The notes below the pieces were generated by a model. That model saw only the letters and a program-made list of their open reading frames with translations, had not been told where the DNA came from and made no database searches. Of a stretch of 64,000 bases of DNA, positions 1 to 12,600 are shown piece after piece. Location of the stretch: assembly GCA_026874595.1 (NCBI GenBank), contig CM049307.1:60148870-60212869 (forward strand). The letters run 5' to 3'. Each line of letters opens with the position of its first letter. Within the stretch, counting starts at the first letter, position 1. This stretch comes from Sipunculus nudus. Lineage: Eukaryota > Annelida > Sipuncula > Golfingiida > Sipunculidae. A program made the translations under genes and the position numbers.

Positions 1-213
1 GGTCACTTTTTAATTAAATAACGTCATTGAGGAACTGAGTTTGTCATAGACTGGTATGAGTTAATTGCTAAATGATTAATGCATGTGTATAGGCTTATAA
101 GGCGAAGCAGATAAAGATATAAAGATATGACCTTTGTATCTATTTGTACGGGTCAAGATGGTTAATTATAAGAAAGTGGCTAAATTGCCGGCCCAGTGCC
201 TGTAGTTTAGTTC

Positions 214-1063
214 TAGTGGTGGGAGTCAGTTCCTTTTTCATAATCGATCATCGGTTTGGGCAAACCGATCGATATTCGATTTTTAATCGATTCAGACAAA
301 TATAAAGAAATGTGCAATTATCTGTGAAACTGTACTCTTTTAACCCAACCCGCATGTATTAGTAATTCTACCTGACGAAAAGAAGTTTTTGCCTTTATTT
401 TATAATTTCCTTTTATCACTAAGATATGCTTATAATTAATTATAGTAATCAAGAATTAAACCAAAGTCCAGGACATCTACTTGCTGGCCCTCATGCATTA
501 ATACTCCCGCGTATCATTTTAACTTTACCACGTACCAGCATGGACTTTCATTTTATAACAATTATGATGACTGCCGACATGCATACTGGTTTCACAGGCC
601 TGCCAGAAAAATTACAGGCCCATTTAATGTTTGGTAAAAATTGAAAAAAAAAGTAATTTAAAGCTAAAAATATAATTACTAATGCGGCAGCGGCACCTGT
701 TGAGGAGATTATTTCTAAGAGAATCTCGCAATATTGGATTGAACCTGGAGAATTATGGAGCATTTTAACGCCATACCGCCAATATTTTGCAATGAACATC
801 TCGTTAGAAAACTCCCTGTTAATTGTGCAGCTCCCTGCCTGTTCACAGAGGTTTAATAAGTCCTCCGTTCTCTCATCTATCGTGTCATACTCAGTTATAT
901 ACGGAGGTCATTTGGGGACACAGACTCATTATATGAAGCGCGGAATGTTTTAAAAACAATCATGAGTATGATGTAATCGATAGTTGCCTTTGGTAATCGA
1001 GCGCTTGAAAGTGGCAGCAAATCGACTGACATTCGAAAAAACTCGATGATCGGCCCACCACTA
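214..1063. mobile_element. hAT-like non-autonomous element with TAGTGGTGGG ends
   Basis: The left end reads TAGTGGTGGG and the right end CCCACCACTA, an inverted pair. The flanks are tttagttc (206-213) and tttagtcc (1064-1071), an 8 bp target-site duplication with one mismatch. Subterminal sequence is rich in AATCGAT repeats. No transposase was found in about 850 bp. The 8 bp duplication and TAGTG ends suggest the hAT superfamily; this is an inference. Confidence 0.6.
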
Positions 1064-1076
1064 TTTAGTCCACATG

Positions 1077-2503
1077 CAGACTTAACTGTCGGCATGCAGG
1101 AGAAATTTAACTTGCCGGCAGTCTAAACTGCCGGCAAATGAATGTATGCTCTAATATCATGATAAGTATGATACTCAAAAATTTCCATTATTATTTTGTC
1201 AATGAGTTTTCCCAGCACTTTGAAAGTTATGACCTCCATGCTTGCAACAGTATAGGTGATTTCCTCATACTGAATTTCCTGCTTTTATAAGTACGCTTTC
1301 AATAGCATTAGCTGATTGACACTGAGCGGATGCAGTAGTCATGGTATCTCTTCGCCACAGCTGAAAAAAAAAGTTATTGACCTGGAAGGCTTGAACTTTA
1401 TCTTCAAGATCCTGGAAGTGAAGGTTAAGCCAACAGAGGTCTCTGACATTATCCTTGAAGACCTCATTAATGCACAATGATGTGTGTTCAGTGGATACTG
1501 TAGGAACTGTCCGAACTTAAAGGTGCCCATTCACCTACCATTTGAAAAAGAATTTATGTGATTTCTGGCTTCCTCTGTGTAAATATAAATGATCTAAGGG
1601 TAATTTTGGTTGTGAAAAGTTCTTATAAGGCCTAGCTTCATGAAGGATGTATAAACTTGTTAATGAACAACATGTTTGTAAACACAGCAATATTGGCAAA
1701 CGGAGGGGAAAAAAATGTAACCCCAAGTGGTAGTTTGCATGTATGCGGAGGTAGAATGGTCACTCGTTGCAAAACGCCATTTGCAAAGCTCTGGCTTATC
1801 TGACTTGCTGCAACATGCGCCTTTTATATTTGTTTTATTTTGGCGGGCTTCCACATATTATAAACAAGTTGATATAAACGAAACAAGCAGCCTGTGTGCG
1901 GTGATATTCACGTTTTTTGGCCTATTTTTATAAAAGCTCCAAGGGATTACCTTTTGTTTATATAAAAGTCAGTTAGGTGATTGGGCCCCTTTATCTGAAG
2001 TTGATAGGCATATATCATGCTTATGACCAAACAATGGGTAATGTGTGAAAGCACAAACAACTCATGAGAGGTCATGTAGCAAAGGACATGCAGATTCTTT
2101 GATTAAAGGTAATCAAGTGTGAAACATAACGACTGTTTCTACACTTTTGATTATGAGCAAACAAATAATTAGTGTATGAAAAAAAAACCTCAGGAGATGT
2201 CATATAAATGGTCCAAGGATAAGCATATTACTTGATCAATGGTAATCAGTCTTACACAACACCCAGTTAAAGCTATTGAGCCTGTAATGAATGACGTGTT
2301 GTGAGATGATACAAGTAATATATCTATACCAAAGGGTAATTCAGCAAAATATCTAATTTGGTATTCAGCACTATATTGTCAGCTCATTTTCAAAATAATA
2401 ATGGAAATTACTGAGTATCACACTGAAATCAGAGCGAACATTTATTTGCCGGCAGTTAAGTCTGTGGGCAAGGTAAATTTCTCCTGCCGGGAGTTTAGCC
2501 ATT
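1077..2503. mobile_element. Element with about 100 bp imperfect terminal inverted repeats
   Basis: The arm at about 1077-1200 (GCAGGAGAAATTT, TTGCCGGCAG, then ATTTCCATTATTATTTTG) reappears in reverse complement at about 2390-2503. The left arm also contains its own small hairpin, TTGCCGGCAG TCTAAA CTGCCGGCAA. A different MITE (1517-1992) is nested inside. There is no coding capacity. Confidence 0.6.
1517..1992 (+). mobile_element. TTAA-ended MITE, family A, copy 1
   Basis: It begins TTAAAGGTGCCCATTCACCTA and ends TAGGTGATTGGGCCCCTTTA, imperfect inverted repeats of about 20 bp. It is closely similar along its length to 47989-48440, and its 3' half to 47450-47771. The TTAA at the terminus recalls piggyBac target sites. 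Short open frames inside are not genes. Confidence 0.6.
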
Positions 2504-2529
2504 CAGCCCAAAATATAACCTCCTTGGTT

Positions 2530-3359
2530 CGACATACGGCCTGTGTCACCTGCAGATATCATCGACGTTAATGGCTATAGCTGACTTAATTCAGTGTAGT
2601 TTATGTATATATGATTGGAAGCAGATCGTCTCTAGAATCGCAGGGGCGAATTGAGATGGCGCGCGCCCTCTTTCCCTTAGCTCAAATTCTGAAAAGTAAG
2701 ATTAGCCTAATTAATATATAGGCCTACACTGCATCATGGATCCCGAAAAACAGCGCCGGTTTTCGCGTTTCTCACCTGTTTCTTACGCGTAATATGATCT
2801 ATTATTTTATGAGTACATCCGCCCATGTACGTTACGGTTAATGTTTGTTTTAAGGACTGAATCTGAGTTTTGAACGTGGCTTCCAAAGGCACTGATCGAA
2901 GGATATAGGGTATTAATGCTTATCACGTGTTCAGCTCTGACCTCACTGTACCAAATCTGTAATGACAGCCGGATATTGTGGCCAGTGAACCGGGTGTAGT
3001 CACATATCTGATGGACAAGTCTGATAAATAATGTATAATGGATTTCAAAGGAACTGTCACAGGTCATAAATCACACAAGAAATTAAACTTGCGAAGTGTA
3101 TTTTCGCGGCAGGACTGTTAAGATGCAAGATGTACTTGGTGTACCGGAGCGCATTGCATCACTCTGTTCACATATTCTTTACGAGGCAATAAATAAAGCC
3201 GTGGAATAACTGTTGCTCCAAAAGAACCCCAGTGCACATGGCAAAACCGATAATAAAATTAATGGGTAAAATTAATGACCCGTACACCACTTGGCGCTGA
3301 GTTTCATGTAATATTCTCAAACGTGGGTAATTTACCTATCTTTAGAAAACAAAAATTGC
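2530..3359. other. Unannotated intergenic stretch upstream of BMPR1
   Basis: It holds no recognisable gene or repeat. A GGCGCGCGCCC stretch lies near 2658. An 86-codon open frame on the - strand has no recognisable motif. Confidence 0.3.
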
Positions 3360-3537
3360 CCGAACAACATTGAATATCAGAGAAGCTGCTCGCACCGACT
3401 TAACCTGCCATCTGGCCGTGGCCCAGCGCACTATTTACAGAGAACGTGTTACCCAGACCCCCCGCGGTGCCACTTTTTCATTTAACCAAAACATTTGGGT
3501 AACCGAGCGGTATTTGTGCTTGGATAGTTGTTCCAAA
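3360..3537 (+). promoter_or_regulatory. Probable BMPR1 5' UTR / proximal promoter region
   Basis: The sequence just upstream of the start codon is less AT-rich and contains several CpGs, unlike the intron sequence that follows. No clear TATA box at a convincing distance or initiator could be fixed, so the transcription start is not assigned. Confidence 0.35.
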
Positions 3538-3622
3538 ATGGCGACTCGTATCGAGTCGAATTTTGGGCAAATTAAGTACATGTTAACAGGCCTGCTGCTA
3601 TCATTGAATCTTCTACAATGCG
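3538..3622 (+). CDS. BMPR1: BMPR1 exon 1: start codon and signal peptide
   Basis: The exon starts at ATG in the context CCAAAATGG, a good animal initiation context, and encodes a short basic stretch followed by a hydrophobic run ([14 protein letters not shown]) typical of a signal peptide. An in-frame upstream ATG at 3418 or earlier would add unrelated residues before the signal peptide, so it is not chosen. The donor is CG|GTAAGT. The exon ends after codon position 1, which fits the GA opening of exon 2 to give Gly. Confidence 0.85.
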
Positions 3623-6600
3623 GTAAGTAATTTTAGGGCAAGTTCTTATTTTCTGTTTAAGTATTCCGTGCCGCTCCGAGTATGTCTGCGCGCCAATTGT
3701 GAATGTAAACAAAAGACATGCCCAAAGAAAAGAGATGCAAGTTTACGACAAGCATCTTATGTATTTGATCTTTCTCGGCAGCTGAGAGGTTTTGAATGAA
3801 TGCGTATCATGTCTGTGTAAAGTGTTTCATCCGGCATAAATTGTTAATGTTTTGTATATTTAGTTATTGTGACTGCTGCAAAGTTTTTATCTGTGTGTGA
3901 TATCTTTGAAAATAGTACAGTGAAGGAATTTCCCGACCAGAGAGACGGAGAGAGAAAGGAAGATAGTTCTCTTTCTCCCTCTCGCTCTTCCCCTCTCTCT
4001 CTCTTTCCCATTCTCCTCTATATCTTTGTGAATGTGGACATGAAACACACAGAGATCATGCTGTGTGTGTGTGTGTGTTGGGGGGGGGGGGTTATTAACC
4101 TCTATTTAAAAGACCTCCCTAAACATTTAAATATACAACTTTTCACTTACTGACTTAGCCTCATACTCATAGTCATACTATAGTCAAATTACTGTAACTG
4201 TGTCTACATGGCACTGTTCTAATTGTCAATAAATGGGCCTTAACCATTGTATGTGCATGAAGATATGGATCTTTGATTTATTGAGGAAACCAAATTACAG
4301 TCTGTACATGTATTGTACTATTACTACAATGTATTTTAACTACGTACACTGCTGGACACATCTATTGGAGCTATTTCTCTGACACTTACTGAAGAACCTA
4401 CACTGACCTACCAGAACATCTGCAATATTCTGGTATTCGGAAATGAATGTAAATTTTATTTAATTTTAATCGAAGCACTTTATGCAGGACTTTCTACAAA
4501 TTTGAGAATATGAATAGTCCCGGAGATCTGCAAAATTACCTAAGAATTTTCATAAAATGTGACAGAAGCAAACTGCTTAATTTTAAACAAGTTTTAAATA
4601 TATGTACTCACAGATTAATGTTTAAACAAAAGACCTGTATATGTTCATTGAACATTAATAGGTTTTGAGATGAAATCCATAGGCCTATCTGATTTTTAAT
4701 GAAAATATAATTAGGCCTACTCCCAGTTAAACATGTTAAGAAATTAATGAAAACTGATTAAATTAATGGGCTTTATTAATACATTTCTAGTTGCATGTAG
4801 GCCTATAACTTTAAAGTTTATCCATAAATCCACCGAGTATTACTCACAATGCTGATGTCTGTAATATGCAGTATGTACTTCTAGCTCTTCATTTAATTGC
4901 GTAAGTGCTAACTAGGAATAGTTCGGACCTTTATCTCTGGGGCAATGTGTCCAGGTCCGACCCTTTAGACACTTCATATATTATATGAGGCGTACGTATC
5001 CAGGAACTTCAGAAGTTCAGGAAAAAAAGGAGAACTTAAAACTCTTGCAGGTGAAAAATTGTATAAAATCAAATATTGTGATAATGAAAGGGAAACTTGT
5101 GTCATCTTGGGCAGAAATAGTAATTTATTTTAATGACAAAAAAATTAGCTATAAATGTGTAAGAATGAAAACAAGACTTTTTTTTTTTAAATTTTTAACC
5201 AAAGTACTTAAACCTGTCCCAGATTCAGAAATGATGACCTACCTGACCTTTGCTTACAGAGTTGCAATGCTGGCAGTTGAATACATTGCAACAAGTTTAC
5301 CCCAGAGGCTGCCAGCCATGCCAGGCCACCATGGCTGGGGGGAAAAACCCAGAGTTGAAGTTTTTACCACTCCACTGGACAGTATTCTTCAAATTAACAT
5401 TTAAAGTTGAAAAACACTGTCCAGGTCGTATGTTACATATATATATATATATTTTAGATATATATGCATTTGATATAAGAGCTATGTTTGTTTTATGATG
5501 GATATGACATTGAAATATTATAATTTTATCAGAAAGTGGAATGTCGCCAGTTTTTCTCAAAGGATCATCTGGGGCTCTTGTACAGCTTAGTGTAAGGAGA
5601 GAGCTCAGGAGCCAGGTCTACTTTCCACATGTGAATTTATATTAAACTAGAAATCTTCATTCTAATTATAAGGAATTCAAGCCTCCATCATGTGGGGGGG
5701 GGGTCCCTATTTTGGGATGCTCCCAACACGTTGTTTACATTCATTCATTTGGCCCATATTCCAAGGTTCATTTGTGCGTAAGTGACTGTACATTTGTTAA
5801 TTTCCTTGATAAAGTTCCTGAATCCAGATCATGAGCTTGATCCACACCAAATTATAATCAGTTCTTCTTTGGCTCACACCTGAAATTTCATGAGATTCCT
5901 TTCATACTTGCGTGAGTTATGTTGTGAACAAACACATGCATGAACAGGGGTGGCCTCATACCCTCCTGGCAGAGATGACAAAGGCCATTTTATAAAAATA
6001 TAATATGCTTAAAAGTAAAGAAGACATTTGTTTTTGTCAAACTTCGGTTTTAAAATTAATTTCATTTTTCATGATTAAGTATTTTTTTGTGGAAAATAAA
6101 TGATGAATTAAGCAGGGTTGTCTGAGATTCCCAGGTTGGAAATCCTTGCCCTGGGAAATATACCCTTCATAGAATAATTGGAATTACCAGGAAATCCCAC
6201 CCTGGAGATTAATACTCATTTTAAAAAAATCTGAATAGGTATACTTTATTAACAGGAAAACATAAATGAGTATCAATTTTTTTTTATCTTTTTCAGTTAA
6301 GGAAAATCCGAAAATCCGTGTCAATCATTCCATAAATAATAAAATTGAAAATTTATGTTTACTGACTTCATAAGGTGTAGTCAGTTTGTAACATTCATAT
6401 CAATTCATCTTTTTGAGAAAGGAAAGCAGAAAAAAAGAATCAAACATTTAAAAAAACAATTATTTAGACAAATCTTAGTATTCATCCACCCTTAGCTCTG
6501 GTGTGCATTTGTCTTTAAGTTTTACTGTTTGAATAAAAACTGTGTGGGTAGTGTGGGCAGCTCCTTCAAATTCATATATTTGTGTGCATTCAGTACTGGC

Positions 6601-9600
6601 CAATGGCTATATTGGCTAAATGGGAACTGTTTACATCATCTAGTCAATTCATCTGAAAATCTCTGTGTAGTTTTTACATTTGTTACCATTTTTGTGTTCT
6701 CTTCATATGAATGGAAAAGTTCCAAGCTGGGTCCTTGAATAGTTTTATAATGGTATGGAAATATTTTAAGTATGTGATGATTATTACCAATGAAACTAAA
6801 TGGTTAAATAGTTCATTATATGTGCCCTTTAGATATGGGCCACTTACTTCCAAATCAAGCATGGAAATTGGTATTAATTAATTGTATTGTGATAGCTGGT
6901 ATCAAGGTTCGCAATCACACACTGGCTTGTTTTGTTAATCATAATAGCAGGCAGGGGAAGGATACAAAATAACATCATTATCTGATATTAACACCTTATA
7001 AATGAAGATTCTTAGACCCTCAGTGGAGTTTGTGTAAGTGAAATTTTGGTTTCTTCTGACATAATTAGCATTGTAAAGTGTGGATAGGGCTGATGATTAA
7101 AGAACGTAGAATACAGACAGGAGGAGTTGCATGCATAATTGGTCTTCAGTAGCAAATCTGTGTAATTAATACACTAAACTTGACATCATAGAAATAGGAC
7201 TATTAATCCTATAAAATATAATTCCCATTAATTCCTAGTTTTTCCTAGGTTTAGAAGGCCTTGGCAGGGATCATAAGCCACGGCAGTGTGCAGGAGTTTT
7301 TGGCAGTGTGCAGGAGGGTGTGGCCAAGTGTAGGAGGCCTGGGCAGGGTTCAGGATGCCTTAGCAGTATGCAGGAGGCTTTGGCAGTGTGTAGGAGGGTC
7401 TTGTCCAGTTAAGGGAGCCTTGTCAGGGATCATAGGCCATGGCAGATTGGCAGTGTGTAGGAGGGTCTTGTCCAGTTAAGGAAGCCTTGTCAGGGATCAT
7501 AGGCCATGGCAGATTGGCAGTGTGCAGGAGGCTTTGGCAGTGTGTAGGAGGGTCTTGTCCAGTTTAGGAGGCCTTGTCAGGGATCATAGGCCTTAGCAGT
7601 ATGCAGGAGGCTTTGGCAGTGTGTAGGAGGGTCTTGTCCAGTTAAGGAAGCCTTGTCAGGGATCATAGGCCATGGCAGATTGGCAGTGTGCAGGAGGCTT
7701 TGGCAGTGTGCAGGAGGGTCTTGTCCAGTTTAGGAGGCCTTGTCAGGGATCATAGGCCATGGCAGATTGGCAGTGTGCAGGAGTTTTTGGCAGTGTGCAG
7801 GAGGGTGTGGCCAAGTGTAGGAGGCCTGGGCAGGGTTCAGGATGCCTTAGCAGTATGCAGGAGGCTTTGGCAGTGTGTAGGAGGGTCTTGTCCAGTTTAG
7901 GAGGCCTTGTCAGGGATCATAGGCCATGGCAGATTGGCAGTGTGCAGAAGGCTTTGGCAGTGTGTAGGAGGGTCTTGTCCAGTTAAGGAAGCCTTGTCAG
8001 GGATCATAGGCCATTGCATATTGGCAGTGTGCAGGAGGCTTTGGCAGTGTGTAGGAGGGTCTTGTCCAGTTTAGGAGGCCTTGTCAGGGATCATATGCCT
8101 TAGCAGTATGCAGGAGGCTTTGGCAGTGTGTAGGAGGGTCTTGTCCAGTTAAGGAAGCCTTGTCAGGGATCATAGGCCATGGCAGATTGGCAGTGTGCAG
8201 GAGGCTTTAGCAGTGTGTAGGAGGGTCTTGTCCAGTTTAGGAGGCCTTGTCAGGGATCATAGGCCTCGGCAGTGTGCAGAAGGCTTTGGCAGTGTGTAGG
8301 AGGGTCTTGTCCAGTTTAGGAGGCCTTGTCAGGGATCATAGGCCTTAGCAGTATGCAGGAGGCTTTGGCAGTGTGTAGGAGGGTCTTGTCCAGTTTAGGA
8401 GGCCTTGTCAGGGATCATAGGCCATGGCAGATTGGCAGTGTGCAGGAGGCTTTGGCAGTGTGTAGGAGGGTCTTGTCCAGTTTAGGAGGCCTTGTCAGGG
8501 ATCATAGGCCTTGGCGGTGTGCAGGAGGCTTTGGCAGGGTTCCAGAGTCCTTGGCTGAGTTTGTGAGACTTTGGCAGGGTTTAAGATAAAATTAAGGGGG
8601 TATTGCCAAGTTTAGGAGGCCATGCAGGGTTTGGGGATCAGGGCTGGATGGGCGTTTGAAAGGGTTCATAGGTTATCGTGGGGTACAAGGGGATTTTGCA
8701 AGGTAAATAGAAAGCAATGTTCTACCCTTCTTTAAACATGGATATTTTGGTAGAAAACATAGGAGTGACACCTGTGTAACGGTTGGGTGGAGTGTATAAA
8801 AACAGCCAGATGTTTTCCACTGGCCTTATATGACAAGGTCACAAGACCTGTTAGAGCACAGATACCTTTACCAGGTAGCAAGGCTCCGTTATTGTGGGCA
8901 GGTGTTGTGTTCCTTAACAAATCATGGGGCTATGTAAACAAGGCTGTCCTAGCAGTGATACCTGGTAGCCTGGTATTATGGATGTTTATTATGGATGTTT
9001 GTTTTGATAGTCAACAAATCAGTATGGAATGTAAATAAATTTTAGTGCACTGCAATCATTAACAAGGCCACATGCTGTTTAACCTCTTCTTGAACTTAAT
9101 GTTAGTACAATACTTTCAGTTAACATGAAGCTAAACAAAGCACAAAGTGCCTTGAGCCTACTGATATGTCTTGTACAAAACTCGGAATTTTTCAGATTTA
9201 TATTTCAGATTATTGAAAACCATAAGATAACCATCTTAACATTCAGCCATCCACAGACCTTGTTTTATGTGAAAATGTAGGGCTACAGTCTACAGGGATA
9301 TATATGGACAGAAGCACCCTCTTCCACTCTCCACCCTCCTGAATTATGAATCCTTTCCTCAAATTTTGCATCTCTGATTTTCTATGAATATCTCAGGAGA
9401 CCTATATATATATATTAAAATATTCAGCAGAATATAAGAAACAGTCCTAGTTATGTACGAGTAGAATATAGCTCAATGGCATCACTTGACTGAGCAATTA
9501 ATAGATAAAATGAGTCTGACTGATTAAATTAAGAGGCAGTTGAGGGTCTCCATGGGAAACTATTTGGCATATACTCAGTGATGATGAGTCATGGGAGAGT

Positions 9601-12600
9601 TTTGTGTAATGAGGCAATTAGGTAATAACAATATTTAATTAAGGGCAATAAAGCTGGGTTCATAACCTTAACAGTTTATGTAACAATTTTGCAGACCATG
9701 TTTGCTGTTATTGTAATCACACCTGTGGCAAGTGTAAGCCCATTTTTGTGGGGACATGGGTGACTGATAAAATATTGGAAATACAAGGGAGGATCCATGA
9801 TGTATAAGGTCCTTGTGATGAGGGGCTACAATAACAGGAATAGTGTAACGTTCAGTACCTCAGCTAATCAGGTGACTCCCTGCATATTTAATCACATTAG
9901 TGTTTGCTCAGATGTAAAAAAAAAGTCATTAATTGGGAGTCCTGTGATTTATTGCCTTGCCTATTGTGAACGGAACCTGCAGTCGAAGAGTGTAAAGCAA
10001 TAATTTTCATACCGGCCTGTGTTTATTTTACCACTAGTGTTCCGAACAGCCCACTTAGAGCCTTTGAATTGCTGCTTTTTTCCTCCATCTGAACTGCGGG
10101 TTGTCACTGAAAATTTCATTTGATGTTCCGATTAAGACCATTAAACCATGTCACTTTCTCAACTAGACGTGAACATACAAAGATTTCAGTACATTAAATG
10201 CACAAAGCATGTCAACTTAGGTAGTTAAACTAGCTTTTTCATCCAAAAGCTGAACTGAGATAGGGTCATTGGTCTCTTGTTCTGTCATTGGTCATGAATT
10301 CAAAGCTATTTCCAGTCGTTAATTCTGTGCAGGTTCTGTCATGCATGGTGGTTTTCAGTGTTATTCTATATGCTTATATATATGAATACATCATCTAAGG
10401 TATGCTTTATGTCAAATTTCAAGTTAAATTATTCACCATATTAATCAAGGCTCCAGTCTGTGTGATAGGATTAAGTGGTTTTGTGATTCCATTATGTCAT
10501 TCCTGCTTTAAAAGTGTGTTGTCACTGTTGTGTGAAAGTCAGATGCACACATGGTATCACTCACTGTTTCGTTGAATAAATCTGTATATCCATTTATTCT
10601 CTATATTTACCATATTACATATGGAATGGTACTTGTAACTTGTTTAATAACCTGTTATAATAAACTTATATAACTATCACAGTCATCATAATTGTGATGG
10701 CAATCTTCTTAAGCTTTACACCTTTTGCCCTTTTTCCTGCCCCAACACCCTTGTGTTAAAGAAACTTCTTCAGTGCAGTGGTTAGTCCAGTTGTTAGTGT
10801 GGGTGCTCGCTTTTACAGATACCAGGAATCAAGTCCCAGTAGTGATGGCCTTGGTAGGTTTTTTTTCCACTTTCATTTGCATTATATGTTTGATGTTTGT
10901 CCCAGGTGGAGGGATTTTGCACTTTACTGAGTTTGATTATTGATTTTTGCTGCATCTGTGCTGCTTGTTGACATAAGGAACCTTTTCTGTGGTCTGTGTA
11001 ATGCTCCGTGGTAGTACAGGATTTGTAGCTATATATCACCTTAATGCAAATTTTGTTCAGTTTACAAATAACCCCTCTGGTCTCTCAGAGGAGCTGGACC
11101 TTTTATTCTAATCTTGGAGTCTTTGAGAAGCTACCTGTCCCAGGCTTTTATTCTGTATTTTAGTTAAAAATTTGGCTCTGGCGGCCAGCTGCGTGAAGTC
11201 ACTGGAATGTATATTTTAAAGGGGCCCTATCACCTATAAAGCATGTTGAATTAACACTCAAAATAGCTTGTAGTTGTACTCTTTAAAAAAAATTTGTACC
11301 AGCCAAAATATTGTCCTGAAAGTGTTTGCTTACTCCTATGAAAGAGTGTTAAAAACATTGGACCGGGCGTGATCACATGTTTAAACATAAACACAGCACA
11401 TGCATCGCCAGGCCACAACACATGTCAATCAGGAGATGCCCTGACTGACCTGGCCCAAAAATGTATACATGTTCCCACTGGCTGAAACATCACGTGTTGC
11501 GCTCACAATCAGATATGGTGGACTTGGTATGGTAAACAGACACACGCAGACTGTGTTTACCAACACACAGAGCCATAACAATGTGTTAAACAGCCGTATG
11601 CAAGTGACTGAGACTGTGTGTTGGAATGGTTTTGCCCTGAAACATTTGCATTATATAAATAAAGCAAATCTGAACTAAAAGTGTGAAAGAGTAGGCATAA
11701 TATTACTCCTGATTATGCCCCTTTAACCTGTGTTTGTCTGTTTGTCTTTTTAGCTTATTTTCAGTGAGTCTGTCTGTTGGAAGAGATGTTTAAATTATCA
11801 GAAGATCTAGATCCAGATGTGTATGCACAAAGAATGATTAATTTTGTAGATGACTTATCATTAGGTATTGAAATTTTTCTCAAGAAGTATTAAAAAATGA
11901 AAATAAAAAAAAAATGGAAAAAAAAATCATCCTTGAATTCAAACTGTTACTGGTGTATGCTTGTTAACTATGGGAGTAGCTGGCTAATTACCCTTTATTA
12001 ATGTCATTTATGATCTTTTACATGAAAATATATCACAATCACTAACCATTGATTTTAACTCGTTATACGTTATACCTGGGTCAAAGCAACAACATGCTCC
12101 TTAGAGCTGATAACCTCATATAAAACTGGGTTTTTTCTACACAACTCTATTGCTTTTTACCCAGCAACTCACATTTTTGTGGTTTCCCCAAAAGGATCTA
12201 GCTTGTTAGTGGTCTACCATAACCCAGTACACCGTGATGGAGAGTCCTATTGTGGAGGCAAATTATTAAGTGTGTATATAACGGCTGCACTGTTTTCTGA
12301 ATAATCATACATTGATGACCTGCAGGCTGATGACCTGCTCCCAGCTAATACCAGCTCTGCTTGCTGTGGAGCAGCTAGACTCTTGTAAACTCCTTTTCTA
12401 TTTTTTTTTTATATTTAGAATTTTTTTATTTGAAAATTTATTAAAAATATTTTAGTTTCAGTGAGACTGATTTAAAACAAGAGAAAAATACTGATCTGTA
12501 TACCTCACTGAATATTAAGAAATCCAGTTTATTAAATATCAGAGAAAACAGTATTTTCTCACAAGTTTTCTTCCACACCAATGACAACCAAGCTCTTTCA

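Noticed and set aside
4985-5404. 139-codon open frame in intron 1
   Set aside because: No recognisable domain, homopolymer-rich, no splice or promoter support; long chance frames are expected in 20 kb of intron.
7261-8589. Repetitive open frames reading [26 protein letters not shown]
   Set aside because: They are translations of the intronic minisatellite, appear in more than one frame, and change with unit length; no start or splice context supports a protein.
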